NCBI GenBank assembly: GCA_003330885.1
Contig: CP030277.1
Coordinates: 2,778,001-2,842,000 of the forward strand
Reading direction: 5' to 3'
Length of the DNA: 64,000 nucleotides
DNA from: Rhodobiaceae bacterium
GTDB lineage: Bacteria > Pseudomonadota > Alphaproteobacteria > Parvibaculales > Parvibaculaceae
The notes beneath the pieces are model-generated. The model did no database searches. It was not told where the DNA came from and was given only the letters and a program-made list of their open reading frames with translations. The first letter of the stretch is position 1; every line of letters begins with the position of its first letter. Below are positions 1 through 9,438 of this stretch, one piece after another. Made by a program: the position numbers and the translations under genes.

Positions 1-1302
1 GAACGAAAATTCTTCGATGGCCATGAGCGGCGCATTCGCCCACTGTCCTCGAAGGTCAATTTCCGCCTTCATGCCCCAAAGCTCGGGCGTCGCCGTAAGG
101 AATTCACCGGAGACAACCCGCGTGAAGGGGTCTGCCTCAGAGCGCGCAAGGTTGGCATCACCGCGGGCACTTGCATGAAACCAGCGAAGCCCCTGGCGCA
201 GCTCTACGTTGCCAGTAAAGCTCCAGTCATCGACCACAACCTCACCTTCAAGCCCTGCATAAACTGTCCGCGTTTCATCTTTGCTCAGTGGCACAGCCCC
301 TTGGAACAGTTCACCTTTCAGGTTTGCTGCCTCAAACCCCAGATATCCCTCGAGAGACTTTTCTCGACGCTGGTAAATTGGATGCGTTACTTCAATGCCC
401 GCAGTCAGGCTCTCTGACGTTGACCCCAGGGTCGCAACAGCTCCAGAAGGTTCCGCCTCCGCATAGGACGCCCAAACACGCGCCGACAGTCCATCAACCG
501 TCAGCCCTCGGCTGTAAGCAATTTGACCACTTACCTGCTCACCTGACTCCCAGGTGTTAAAGGCGGCAAGCTCTAACTCGTCCCCGAGGGGGGCCCAGCC
601 AGGAACATGCGCAAAAAGCGTTGTGCCTTCACGGCCAAGGTTTTTCGATCCAAAGTTCTGAACATTCACGAGAACCCGGGGATCTTGCCTTTCCGCGTCC
701 GCAATCAGACGCATGGCGCCAGGGCCTTGTTTGCCACGAGCGATTGAAACCCGTGCTGCAAGCCCCGGGACATCGTTCAACTGCGCGACGGTGCGCTCTA
801 CATCATCAAGCGCCAGAGGTCCCTTGCCGTCCAAGGCCGACAATCGCGCCTCTGTCTGAGCTTTTGCAATCGCAGAAGACCCCAACACGGAGACGCCCTC
901 AACCCAGCCTTCGATGATCTGAAATCTCACGCGCCCATTCACGATTTCCTGCGGCGGCAGCACGACCCGGACGTAAGGGTAACCAGCATCCCGGAAGATA
1001 CCCTCCATCTCGGTGCCCAATGCCCGCAAATCATCCAGGGAAACAGGCCGGTTGAGATAGGGCTCTGCCGCTGCTTCTAACGTAGCATCTTCGACGGCAG
1101 AGGGTTCGGGCAGAGCACTCATACGCTCCAGCAGAACAGCGCTGAACTCAATGCTCGGACCGCCAGCCACCTCGGCGGACGGACCCGGCGCACCTGTCGC
1201 GTCTGTGCCCGACAGGCCCGATTCAAACGTGCTGCATCCAGCCACCATTAAAGAGAAAAATAATAGTGCGATACTCCGCACGGCCGCCCCCACATTCCAC
1301 AT
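1..1302 (-). CDS. Two-partner-secretion outer-membrane transporter, ShlB/FhaC/HecB (TpsB) family, N-terminal part
   Basis: The reading frame is open from an ATG at 1302 to the left edge, so the C-terminal barrel end is missing. The product starts with a hydrophobic signal ending in a lipobox-like VAGC. A POTRA-type domain follows, visible around the stretch GYPYVRVVLPPQEIVNGRVR and the IIEGWVEGV segment. After it come alternating strands typical of the 16-stranded ShlB barrel (VNVQNFGSKNLGREGTTLFA; LELAAFNTWESGEQVSGQIAYSRG in part). Family members sit in the outer membrane and export a large TpsA exoprotein. The TpsA partner is not in this window and may lie to the left. The lipobox is unusual for FhaC-like proteins but is seen in some relatives. 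An in-frame GTG at 1293 is an alternative start; neither start has a strong ribosome-binding site. Confidence 0.85.
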   Translation of the reverse strand, partial: MWNVGAAVRSIALLFFSLMVAGCSTFESGLSGTDATGAPGPSAEVAGGPSIEFSAVLLERMSALPEPSAVEDATLEAAAEPYLNRPVSLDDLRALGTEMEGIFRDAGYPYVRVVLPPQEIVNGRVRFQIIEGWVEGVSVLGSSAIAKAQTEARLSALDGKGPLALDDVERTVAQLNDVPGLAARVSIARGKQGPGAMRLIADAERQDPRVLVNVQNFGSKNLGREGTTLFAHVPGWAPLGDELELAAFNTWESGEQVSGQIAYSRGLTVDGLSARVWASYAEAEPSGAVATLGSTSESLTAGIEVTHPIYQRREKSLEGYLGFEAANLKGELFQGAVPLSKDETRTVYAGLEGEVVVDDWSFTGNVELRQGLRWFHASARGDANLARSEADPFTRVVSGEFLTATPELWGMKAEIDLRGQWANAPLMAIEEFSF

Positions 1303-1808
1303 CCATTTTCACGCTAGGATGATTGGAAAACCTCAGGTTTACGCGTTTACCTGAAGGCGGAATTGTACAAAAGATTGCCCGCGAGAGTCGGTCCAAAGTT
1401 AACTTTTGGTTAATCGGACCACGGCTGAGCTTTTTGCCACACACATTGAAGGCGATAAGGCAAACCTATGACAAAGCACTGAAGCTCATGGAAAACTCGC
1501 CTAAGGCCATCGCCGTTTCGTTTAGAGACAGATTGACATCTTTAAAACAGCCGCCAAGCAGGTTGCTTCGCCACGCATGAAATAAGATACCATTAAGTAT
1601 CTTTAACCGAGACCTCGCAATCCAATGGACAGTGGACACGAGAAGTCATTTCTGACCCGTGCCCTGTAAGGCACAGAAATCCTAATCATACCCCTGTGAT
1701 TGCGGAATAATTGTCATAAGTGAACGTTTTCCGCGTCTGCCGCGTACAATAAGACATGTAAGGTTGGCGTTAACCGGCCATCCCCTGTCGCAAGTAAGGC
1801 CGCTACCC
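1303..1808. other. Intergenic region between divergent tpsB and the RND operon
   Basis: About 500 bases without a convincing gene. It is AT-richer than its surroundings and must hold the promoters of both divergent units. One imperfect hairpin lies at 1648-1680 (ATTTCT...GTGCC, loop CTGTAA, GGCACAGAAAT). It could be an operator or a leader structure for the efflux operon. No obvious regulator gene is adjacent. An 85-codon frame at 1323-1580 begins at TTG and has no recognisable features. Confidence 0.5.
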
Positions 1809-3314
1809 ATGACTTCCCCCAAAGTGGTTTACCTAACCGCTGCGCTTATCCTGTCAGGATGCACCCTTGGACCGGACTATGAGCGAGGCACCGCCTTGTC
1901 GACGATTCTCGGTTTGGACGGGTCCATAGCTGACCCGACAGCGTTCACCGCTGCACCCGATCCAGCATCAATAGCGGCGGAGAGCATTTCTCATTGGTGG
2001 GAACGGCTGGGTGATCCGGGCTTGGCCCCTCTTGTTGCAGAAATGTTGTCGAACAACAAAGACCTGGCGATCTCGCTCGCCCGCGTTAGACAAGCCCAGG
2101 CAAGCCTTGAAAATGTCGCCGGAACACGCCTCCCGAGCCTTGACCTCAACCCAAGCGCCACCCGTTCCTTCACAACGAACAGCGCCGGCGACCGGACTTA
2201 CGCCAACAATTTTTCCGTTGGCACAACGCTCTCCTGGCAGACGGACCTTTTTGGCAGACTACGGCGGAGTGAGAGGTCGCAAGCTGCCAATCTTGCGGCA
2301 GCTGAGGCTGACTGGCAGGGATTGATACACACACAAATCGCTACACTGGTGCGGACACGGGTGGCTCTCGCAACTCTTGAACGACGCCTCGCCGCCACCC
2401 AGGCGATAGCAGAAAGCCGGCGTGCGACGCTAAATGCTGTTGAACGTCGATACCGCGCAGGGCTTGAAAGCACCAATGCCGTCGATCTGCATGGCGCTCG
2501 GGAGAACTACACATCAGCTCTTGCGGACATTCCATCACTTGAGAACGATATTGCAGCGACTACAACCAGCCTGCATGTATTGCTTGGGCGTATTCCGGGC
2601 GCCAGCCCGCTCAACATGGACACGCTGGCGAACGTCCCTCCCCCCCAGGATGTACCTGTTGGCGTCCCAGCCTCTCTGCTAGATCGGCGGCCAGACTTAC
2701 GAGCCGCCGAATTCAGGTTGGAAGCAGCAACCGAGAATGTCGGCGTTGCGATCGCCGACCTTTACCCCAACCTCACGCTCACAGGCAGCCTGAGCTCCAG
2801 CGATACATCAACCGCAAATCTGTTCGATGTCACAAGCCTAGCAGGCTCTCTGATGGCACAGATCGCTCAGCCTTTGTTTGACGGCGGCGCGCGCCAAGCG
2901 ACGGTAAGACAACGCGAAGCGCAAATGGCTGAGCAGGCAGCTGCCTATGCCGGAAATATTCTGACGGCAATAAAGGAAGTCGAAGATGCACTCGTCGCAG
3001 AACGCAAGTCAGCCGCCCGATTGGTCCAGCTGGAAAGCACGCTGCGCGAAGTGCGATTGGCGGAGACAAGCTCCTTTGATCGATTCCGCCGCGGCATCGG
3101 GTCTTACGAAAGACTATTGGAAACACAGCGGCGCCTGCAGAATGCAGAACAGACGCTTTTGATCGAACAGCAAAACAAGTGGAATTCGCGCATCGACCTT
3201 TTGCTCGCACTTGGCGGTGATTGGTTAGACGCAGCGCCCGAGCAAACACCAATTGACACACTCTCGCTTGAAACGAGCACACAGGAAAGTGGGACACATG
3301 AAACGCATTCTTGA
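1809..3314 (+). CDS. RND efflux outer-membrane factor lipoprotein (NodT/OprM/TolC-like)
   Basis: Outer-membrane channel of a tripartite RND pump. The ATG at 1809 puts a short signal peptide directly before the lipobox LILSGC and the family hallmark CTLGPDYER. A TTG frame start at 1764 would add 15 non-signal residues. Two outer-membrane-efflux repeats are visible: the first around SHWWERLGDPGL and long alanine-rich helices, the second from the ALLDRRPDLR-type motif (here SLLDRRPDLRAAE) onward. The length of 501 residues is normal for NodT-type proteins. The 3' end overlaps the adaptor gene by 17 bases, so the two are co-transcribed and probably coupled. The substrate cannot be told from sequence. 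Confidence 0.93.
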   Translation: MTSPKVVYLTAALILSGCTLGPDYERGTALSTILGLDGSIADPTAFTAAPDPASIAAESISHWWERLGDPGLAPLVAEMLSNNKDLAISLARVRQAQASLENVAGTRLPSLDLNPSATRSFTTNSAGDRTYANNFSVGTTLSWQTDLFGRLRRSERSQAANLAAAEADWQGLIHTQIATLVRTRVALATLERRLAATQAIAESRRATLNAVERRYRAGLESTNAVDLHGARENYTSALADIPSLENDIAATTTSLHVLLGRIPGASPLNMDTLANVPPPQDVPVGVPASLLDRRPDLRAAEFRLEAATENVGVAIADLYPNLTLTGSLSSSDTSTANLFDVTSLAGSLMAQIAQPLFDGGARQATVRQREAQMAEQAAAYAGNILTAIKEVEDALVAERKSAARLVQLESTLREVRLAETSSFDRFRRGIGSYERLLETQRRLQNAEQTLLIEQQNKWNSRIDLLLALGGDWLDAAPEQTPIDTLSLETSTQESGTHETHS

Positions 3315-4524
3315 TCCGATTACAAGACGCTTCTCAAGAGAAGCCGCGGATCCAACCGATCGCGCAGAAAATGTCGGGCGTCTGCAACTTATCCTCGTTG
3401 TCTCATTCTTCTTGTTTGCGGTTGCGGTATCAAGCCTGCTGTCTGGAACAGACCGCACGCCTACGCTCAAAGATGAAGAAGAGTTCGCCCCACTGGTGAA
3501 TTCGACGATCGTCAATCCCGAAACACAGCGAATTGAAATTGTTGGCAGCGGAGCAGTCAGCAGCCAGGTCGACGTTCAAATAATCCCACAGGTACAGGGC
3601 AGGGTGGATTGGTTGAGCGCAGTCATGCGTCCAGGCGGCTCATTTCTAAAAGACGAAGTCCTGTTCCGCATCGAAGCCCGCGACTTCGAACTGGAGGTCG
3701 AGCGTCGACGCGCGGAGGTGGCGAGCGCCAGAACCAATTTGCAGCTGGAAGAAGCGGAGGGCCTCGCCGCTACAAGGGAATGGGAAGAAATCACCCCAGG
3801 TGAGCCGGTCCCAGATCTTGTCGCACGCAAACCACAGATCCGAGACAGGCGCGCGGCACTCGCCTCCGCCCAGGCTCAGCTTGCCCGTGCACAACTCGAC
3901 CTGGACCGAACGAATTTCTCATTACCCTTCAACGGGAGAGTTGTCTCCAGCAATGTCGAGCTGGGCCAATTTATGGCCACCGGCCAGTCCTACGGGTCCG
4001 TCTATTCGCTGGACGGGCTTGAGGTCACGGTGCCCCTGGCGGACAAAGACCTGAAATGGCTTCAACCGCTCGACAATGTTGAGGCGATCATCCAGACATC
4101 TTACCTCGGTGTGGATCGGGTGATCCGGGCAAGAGCTGCACGCGTATCTGCACAACTGGATGCTCAGACACGATTTGCCTCGGTAATTGTATCCCTAGGC
4201 GAAAACGCTGGCACCAAAGACACGCTACCTCTCGTCCCTGGCGTTTTTGTCTCCGTGACATTTTTTGGGCCAGAGCTCGACAATTTGGTCACGGTGCCCA
4301 CAGCCGCTGTTCAGGAAAACGGGAAGATATGGACAGTCGTCGATCAACGATTGAAATCTGCCCAACCTGAGATTGTCCAAACCGGCCCCACAACCTCGCT
4401 AATCAGAGGACTGACTGCGGGCACAGAAATATTGCTGAGCAACCTTCCCGGTGCCGTTGAAAACATGGCGGTGCGTACCGTCGTAGCAACATCATCGACA
4501 ATCAACACAGTCGAGGCACGATAA
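3298..4524 (+). CDS. RND efflux periplasmic adaptor (HlyD/MFP family)
   Basis: Membrane-fusion protein joining the inner-membrane pump to the outer-membrane channel. The start at 3298 is chosen because AGGAAAG lies at good spacing and the residues that follow form a basic N-terminus and one transmembrane anchor (ILVVSFFLFAVAVSSLLS). The lipoyl-like half-motif (VQIIPQVQGRVDWLSAV), a coiled-coil hairpin (about residues 110-200, rich in E/R/A and containing FSLPFNGRVVSSNVELGQ) and beta-barrel strands are visible. Of about 408 residues, it is the usual size. The next gene begins one base after its stop. Confidence 0.92.
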   Translation: MKRILDPITRRFSREAADPTDRAENVGRLQLILVVSFFLFAVAVSSLLSGTDRTPTLKDEEEFAPLVNSTIVNPETQRIEIVGSGAVSSQVDVQIIPQVQGRVDWLSAVMRPGGSFLKDEVLFRIEARDFELEVERRRAEVASARTNLQLEEAEGLAATREWEEITPGEPVPDLVARKPQIRDRRAALASAQAQLARAQLDLDRTNFSLPFNGRVVSSNVELGQFMATGQSYGSVYSLDGLEVTVPLADKDLKWLQPLDNVEAIIQTSYLGVDRVIRARAARVSAQLDAQTRFASVIVSLGENAGTKDTLPLVPGVFVSVTFFGPELDNLVTVPTAAVQENGKIWTVVDQRLKSAQPEIVQTGPTTSLIRGLTAGTEILLSNLPGAVENMAVRTVVATSSTINTVEAR

Positions 4525-4525
4525 C

Positions 4526-7500
4526 ATGCCCAGCGACTTTCCCAGCGAGTTCCCAAGCGAGTTCGAAGACCGCGCTCCAGCACAACCAAGAGGCATCATC
4601 CCCTGGTTCGTCAACAATCACGTTGCAGCAAACCTTTTGATGATGTTCTTGCTTTGCGCAGGCCTGCTTGCAGTCTCCAACATGCGCGCAGAAGTCTTCC
4701 CGCAGGTCGATCTGCGCACCATCAGCATCACCGTTGCCTATCCCGGCGCAACGCCGAACGAGGTTGAGGACGGCATCACCCGGCGCGTCGAAGAAGCAAT
4801 ATCGGGCATTGAAGGCATTGATCGTGTGCGGTCAACCGCGTCAGAAAGCGTCGGGGTGATTACCGCTGAACTTGATGACTTTATCGATGCAAGTACTGTG
4901 CTCGATGACATCAAGGACGAAGTAGACCGGTTGTCAGACTTCCCGCCCGCAGACGCCGAAGAGCCTGCCATTTCCAAATCAAGCCGGGCATCAAGCGTGA
5001 TGTCCCTGGTGGTTTTCGGTCTGGGAGGAGAACGGGCAATCCGCGAAAACGCTGAGCGCATCCGAGATGATCTTCTTCAGGTCAACGGACTCTCACTGGT
5101 CTCTCTCAGCGGCGTACGCGGTTATGAACTTTCTATCGAAGTCAGTGAAGAGACACTGCGCAGATATGGTTTAACCCTGCGAGAAGTTGCAAGCGCCGTG
5201 TCAAACTCATCCCTCGACTTGCCCGCAGGCTCGATTAAAACCGATGCAGGCGAGATTCTGCTGCGGACAGCCGGCAGACGGTTTACCGGTCGAGAGTTCG
5301 AAGACGTCGTGATCCGCTCTAACATAGACGGCTCCCTTCTTCGCCTTGGCAATATCGCAACCATCAATGATGGGTTCGTGGAAGATGACCTGGAGAGCCT
5401 CTTTAACGGGCAACCCGCTGCAAAGATCAACATTTCCCGCACAGGCGACCAGGACGCCCTCGAGATCGAAGAGAAGGTAAAAACCTATCTTCAAACTCTT
5501 ACGCTGCCTGCAGGTTTGGAAATCGACATCTCCGAGAGCCAGACTGACATCCTGCGAGACCGCATCAGCCTCCTCATCCGCAACGCGCTACTTGGTTTCG
5601 CGCTTGTCTTTCTTTCGCTGGTTCTTTTTTTGGACCTCAAGCTCGCATTCTGGACAAGCATGGGGATCCCCATCTCCTTCCTTGGCGGCCTGATGATAGC
5701 TTCCCTGTTCGGAGTCACCATTTCTATGGTGAGCTTGTTTGCCCTCATCGTCGTGTTGGGGATCGTCGTTGATGACGCCATCGTCGCAGGCGAAAACATC
5801 TTCGCCGCCCAAGAAGCCGGCTTGCAAGACCAGAAAGCGTCTCTCGCTGGCGTGATGGGGATCGCGGCCCCTGTAACCGTTGGCGTGACGACAACTATGG
5901 CAGCCTTTGCGCCGCTTCTGTTTGCCTCAGGCATTTTGGGACAGATCATGGCGCCCGTGCCCCTCATCGTGATCGCCGTGCTCTTGGTCTCTCTTTTCGA
6001 GGCCTTTTTCATCCTGCCCGCCCACCTTTCCAATTCAAGCCGATGGAGCCGGGGTATTCTGGAGCGCATTCAAACGCGTGTCGGCGGCGCGCTTCACTCA
6101 TTCACGGAAAGGGTCGTCCGCCCCACTGTGACGCGATGTGTTCAATTCAAATATGCGACTTTTGCTGGGAGCATTGGTCTTCTCATCATCATGTTTGGGC
6201 TCTTTCAAGGCGGATATGCCCGCTTCATTTTCTTCCCTCATCTCGAAGGTGACCGCGTAGCTGCATCCCTGACAATGCCCGAAGGCACCCCATTTGAAAC
6301 AACCCGTGCAGCGACACAACAGATCATCAACGCAGCTGAACGTATTCGCAGAGACATTGACGCCACGACACCAGAGGGAACCGACAGTGTTCTTGCAAGA
6401 ACATCGGTGACCGTCGGCCAACAATCCTCCTCGGGCGGGCCGGGGGGCGGGAGCAGTTCAAATGGCTCAAACATCTCGCGGGTAATCCTGGAACTGCCTC
6501 TGGGTGATGCACGTGTAATCTCAGCCCGCGAACTGGAACAGAGATGGCGCAAAGAAATTGGCGAGATCCCTGGCGCAGAATATCTTGGCATTCAAAGCTC
6601 GCTCTTTTCCAATGATCCGCCAGTTGAGATCCAACTGCGCCATGCCAACGAAGAAACAGTTCTGATGGCAACTGAACGGTTGAAGCTGGAACTCGCGTCG
6701 GTCAGCGGCGTAGAAGAAGTCCAGGACAATCTGGATGTTGGCAAGAGGCAGCTGGATTTTGAACTGACCGCCGCAGGGCTAGCCGCTGGTCTCACGACCA
6801 ATGATCTTGCCAGACAGGTACGTCAGTCCTTCTACGGCGAGGAGATTGAGCGCATTCAGCGTGGCCGTGACGAAATCAAGGTTCTCGTCAAATACCCATT
6901 GGAGGAACGCCAATCCCTGTCTGAAGTCTATGACATGCGCATTCGTTTGGCAGATGGCTCTGAAGCGCCACTCCTCACCGTCGCGAGACTGTCTGAATCG
7001 CGCGGCTATTCCTCCATTCAGCGTGTAGACGGACGACGCATTGCGTCGGTGACCGCAGAGGTCAACGAAGCTGAAACCACACCTAACAATGTTATCGCAC
7101 TCATTGAAACAGACATCATGCCGCGAATGATGAGAGACATTCCGGGCCTCTCCTACTCGAAGGAAGGCGACGCCCGCAACCAGTCTGAAGACTTGGCCGC
7201 TCTGGGCCAGGGCCTCCTGATTGCGCTCTTTGTAATTTTCGTGATGTTGGCGGTTCAGCTCCGCAGCTACATCCAGCCCTTGGTTATTCTGACCGCCGTC
7301 CCCTTCGGTTTCCTCGGCGCTATCCTCGGCCACATGATCATGGGCCACGGCCTGTCCTTTGTCTCAATCTTTGGGATGGTGGCCCTGTCAGGCGTGGTGG
7401 TGAACGACAGCATCGTGCTCGTGGACTATTACAACAAACTGATCGAACAAGGCGTCGAAGAAAGCCAGGCGGTGGTCGATGCAGCCGTGCGGCGTTTTCG

Positions 7501-7690
7501 CCCCATCCTGCTCACGACGACAACCACCGCGTTGGGACTTCTGCCCATGCTGCTGGAGACGAGCGTTCAGGCGCAGTTCCTGATCCCCATGGCCATCAGC
7601 CTTGCCTTCGGGATTGTCGTGGCGAGTGTGATGATCATCCTGCTGGTACCAGCACTCACTATGATCGTTGAGGAATGGCGTGTTAGATAA
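4526..7690 (+). CDS. RND superfamily efflux pump, inner-membrane permease
   Basis: Proton-driven exporter of 1054 residues with the RND plan of two six-helix halves, each with a large periplasmic loop after its first helix. TM1 is NNHVAANLLMMFLLCAGLLA and is followed by the conserved EVFPQVDLRTISITVAYPGA. TM4 carries the proton-relay aspartates in VVLGIVVDDAIVAGENI, and the second half has FGMVALSGVVVNDSIVLVD. The periplasmic loop has a glycine/serine-rich stretch (SSSGGPGGGSSSNGSN, about residues 634-649) that looks like a flexible linker. The sequence type resembles AcrB/HAE-like pumps rather than metal pumps, but the substrate is unknown. It is the last gene of the operon; the next gene is convergent and begins 14 bases away. 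Confidence 0.94.
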   Translation: MPSDFPSEFPSEFEDRAPAQPRGIIPWFVNNHVAANLLMMFLLCAGLLAVSNMRAEVFPQVDLRTISITVAYPGATPNEVEDGITRRVEEAISGIEGIDRVRSTASESVGVITAELDDFIDASTVLDDIKDEVDRLSDFPPADAEEPAISKSSRASSVMSLVVFGLGGERAIRENAERIRDDLLQVNGLSLVSLSGVRGYELSIEVSEETLRRYGLTLREVASAVSNSSLDLPAGSIKTDAGEILLRTAGRRFTGREFEDVVIRSNIDGSLLRLGNIATINDGFVEDDLESLFNGQPAAKINISRTGDQDALEIEEKVKTYLQTLTLPAGLEIDISESQTDILRDRISLLIRNALLGFALVFLSLVLFLDLKLAFWTSMGIPISFLGGLMIASLFGVTISMVSLFALIVVLGIVVDDAIVAGENIFAAQEAGLQDQKASLAGVMGIAAPVTVGVTTTMAAFAPLLFASGILGQIMAPVPLIVIAVLLVSLFEAFFILPAHLSNSSRWSRGILERIQTRVGGALHSFTERVVRPTVTRCVQFKYATFAGSIGLLIIMFGLFQGGYARFIFFPHLEGDRVAASLTMPEGTPFETTRAATQQIINAAERIRRDIDATTPEGTDSVLARTSVTVGQQSSSGGPGGGSSSNGSNISRVILELPLGDARVISARELEQRWRKEIGEIPGAEYLGIQSSLFSNDPPVEIQLRHANEETVLMATERLKLELASVSGVEEVQDNLDVGKRQLDFELTAAGLAAGLTTNDLARQVRQSFYGEEIERIQRGRDEIKVLVKYPLEERQSLSEVYDMRIRLADGSEAPLLTVARLSESRGYSSIQRVDGRRIASVTAEVNEAETTPNNVIALIETDIMPRMMRDIPGLSYSKEGDARNQSEDLAALGQGLLIALFVIFVMLAVQLRSYIQPLVILTAVPFGFLGAILGHMIMGHGLSFVSIFGMVALSGVVVNDSIVLVDYYNKLIEQGVEESQAVVDAAVRRFRPILLTTTTTALGLLPMLLETSVQAQFLIPMAISLAFGIVVASVMIILLVPALTMIVEEWRVR

Positions 7691-7703
7691 GGGGGCAGAT
7701 CGC

Positions 7704-8831
7704 TTAGTTCGGCGTTACACGCAGAACCTTGCCACCTTCGCCGTCCGTCAGAATGTAGAGTGATCCATCCGGCGCCATCTGCACGGCACGGATACGGCTT
7801 TCAAGTTCCGCGAAGAGGATCTCCTCGCCGACAATGTCGCCGCCTTCAAGATCAATCCGGCGTACATCGCCTGGAACCAGCCCAGCAATCAAAAAGTCGC
7901 CACTCCATGCAGGAAAGAGACTGCCGCTATAGAGTTCCAGATTGGCTGGGGCAATTGACGGCACCCAATATTTCAACGGCTGCTCCATGCCCGCCATTTC
8001 AGTAAACGGCGAGATACGTGCGCCGGAATAGTCAATGCCATACCCGATCACCGGCCATCCGTAGTTCTTACCCGGTTCAATCAGGTTGATCTCATCGCCA
8101 CCTTGCGGCCCATGCTCATTCATGTAGACAGCGCCATCATCCATGATGAAGAGACCCTGCGGACTGCGATGACCATACGAATAAATTTCTGGCTTCACGC
8201 CTGCCTCACCAACAAACGGATTGTCCGACGGCACGGTGCCATCATCATTCAGCCGAATGATTGATCCAAGCGTATTGGAAAGAACCTGTGCCTGTTCGCG
8301 ATAGTTAAATCCATCACCGGTGGTGAGATACAACGTGCCATCAGGCGCGAACGCAATCCGCCCGCCATAGTGAACCGGCGTATCTTTGAGAGGCGTCACC
8401 TCATAGATAACCTCCAGGTCATTTAACGCCGTCCCATCAAAGGTGGCCCGAGCGACACGAGTCGCGTTAGCACTCGGCTCACCTGCTGCATAAGAGAGAT
8501 AGAGAAGTTTGTTTTCTGCAAAGTTTGGATGCGGGACCACATCAAACAATCCGCCCTGACTTGCACGGTAAACCTCAGGCACACCAGAAATGGGCGTTAC
8601 ATCAAGCTGGCCATCACGGATCGCCCGCAGCTGCCCGTCAAGCTCTGTTATGAGGATCGTCCCATCATCTAGAAAAGCGGCGTTCCAGGGAAACCCGAGT
8701 CCCTCAGCCACAGTTTCAACCTGATACGATGCAGAAGGCTCTGCCAGCGCGACACTTCCCAAGGGAACAAGCGCAACCAGCGCGGCCATTCCCGGTCCTG
8801 CCCACAATCGCAGGTTTGAGCTTTTCATCAT
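7704..8831 (-). CDS. PQQ-dependent sugar dehydrogenase (soluble aldose dehydrogenase, YliI/Asd-like)
   Basis: Six-bladed beta-propeller dehydrogenase, probably periplasmic, oxidising an aldose or similar alcohol with PQQ. The signal peptide is KSSNLRLWAGPGMAALVALV...ALA. Typical blade motifs are present: GLGFPWNAAFLDDGTILITE, HYGGRIAFAPDGTLYLTTGD, SYGHRSPQGLF and EHGPQGGDEINL. These carry the histidines and acidic residues that bind PQQ and calcium in the family. The start at 8831 has AAGGGGA six bases upstream; an upstream GTG (8852) would only add seven residues. It is convergent with the RND operon and divergent from the small membrane protein at 8930. Confidence 0.9.
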   Translation of the reverse strand: MMKSSNLRLWAGPGMAALVALVPLGSVALAEPSASYQVETVAEGLGFPWNAAFLDDGTILITELDGQLRAIRDGQLDVTPISGVPEVYRASQGGLFDVVPHPNFAENKLLYLSYAAGEPSANATRVARATFDGTALNDLEVIYEVTPLKDTPVHYGGRIAFAPDGTLYLTTGDGFNYREQAQVLSNTLGSIIRLNDDGTVPSDNPFVGEAGVKPEIYSYGHRSPQGLFIMDDGAVYMNEHGPQGGDEINLIEPGKNYGWPVIGYGIDYSGARISPFTEMAGMEQPLKYWVPSIAPANLELYSGSLFPAWSGDFLIAGLVPGDVRRIDLEGGDIVGEEILFAELESRIRAVQMAPDGSLYILTDGEGGKVLRVTPN

Positions 8832-8929
8832 GGCCGATCCCCTTCTCATCACAGATAAGCTTGTTCTTTACGTTGTCTAATCATGTGACCATACTCCCCC
8901 AAAGATCAATAGACGATGGGGAAGAGATC

Positions 8930-9376
8930 ATGAGCTATGTGCGCCCGATAGGCAGTTTTTTTGCCGCGGTGATTGTCGCAATAATTCTGGGGTCAATCGC
9001 TTCTACACATTTCGTGCTGGGCGCTCTGTCAGACCTCGGGACCGATATTTCATTCTCCGACCGTCTTGCCATGACATTGCAGGATATTGTCGGCATCGCC
9101 CCCTTGTACGGAGCGATCATTGGGACCGGGCTTCTGGTGGCCTTTGTTGCCGCCATCTTCGTGTCAAAGCTCGCACCCAACTTGAGGTGGTTCGTCTATC
9201 TGGTTGCCGGTGGCGCAGCGGTTGGCGTGACGCTGATCACCCTGCAAACAGCCTTTGGCGGCATCATGCCCATCTCTGGCGCCCGCTCGACCGGTGGATT
9301 CCTTGCCCAGATCGCCGTCGGAGCCATTGCGGGATATGTCTTCGCGACCCTTAGCAACAAATCCCAATCCGCCTGA
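8930..9376 (+). CDS. Small integral membrane protein of unknown function (four helices)
   Basis: I do not recognise a named family. The 148-residue product has four hydrophobic segments: about 7-30 (GSFFAAVIVAIILGSIAS), 60-82 (AIIGTGLLVAFVAAIFV), 90-112 (VYLVAGGAAVGVTLITL) and 122-142 (FLAQIAVGAIAGYVFATL). The segments are short and glycine/alanine-rich. The ATG at 8930 is preceded by GGGGAAGAG. Longer in-frame starts exist upstream but overlap the promoter region of the divergent dehydrogenase and encode non-membrane sequence. A strong hairpin follows the stop. Confidence 0.75.
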   Translation: MSYVRPIGSFFAAVIVAIILGSIASTHFVLGALSDLGTDISFSDRLAMTLQDIVGIAPLYGAIIGTGLLVAFVAAIFVSKLAPNLRWFVYLVAGGAAVGVTLITLQTAFGGIMPISGARSTGGFLAQIAVGAIAGYVFATLSNKSQSA

Positions 9377-9390
9377 CCGAAATAGAAAAC

Positions 9391-9425
9391 GGCGGCCTCG
9401 CAAAAGGCCGCCGCTCGAAATTTTT
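9391..9425. terminator. Bidirectional rho-independent terminator
   Basis: Perfect 8-bp stem GGCGGCCT / AGGCCGCC with a six-base loop, lying between two convergent genes. The + side is followed shortly by ATTTTTAT and the minus side by GTTTTCTATTT, so it can serve both the membrane protein gene and cysNC. Confidence 0.8.
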
Positions 9426-9438
9426 ATCTTGTAGCTGC

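Noticed and set aside
1323-1580. 85-codon frame in the tpsB/RND intergenic region
   Set aside because: Starts at TTG, no ribosome-binding site, no recognisable protein features, and overlaps the divergent promoters.
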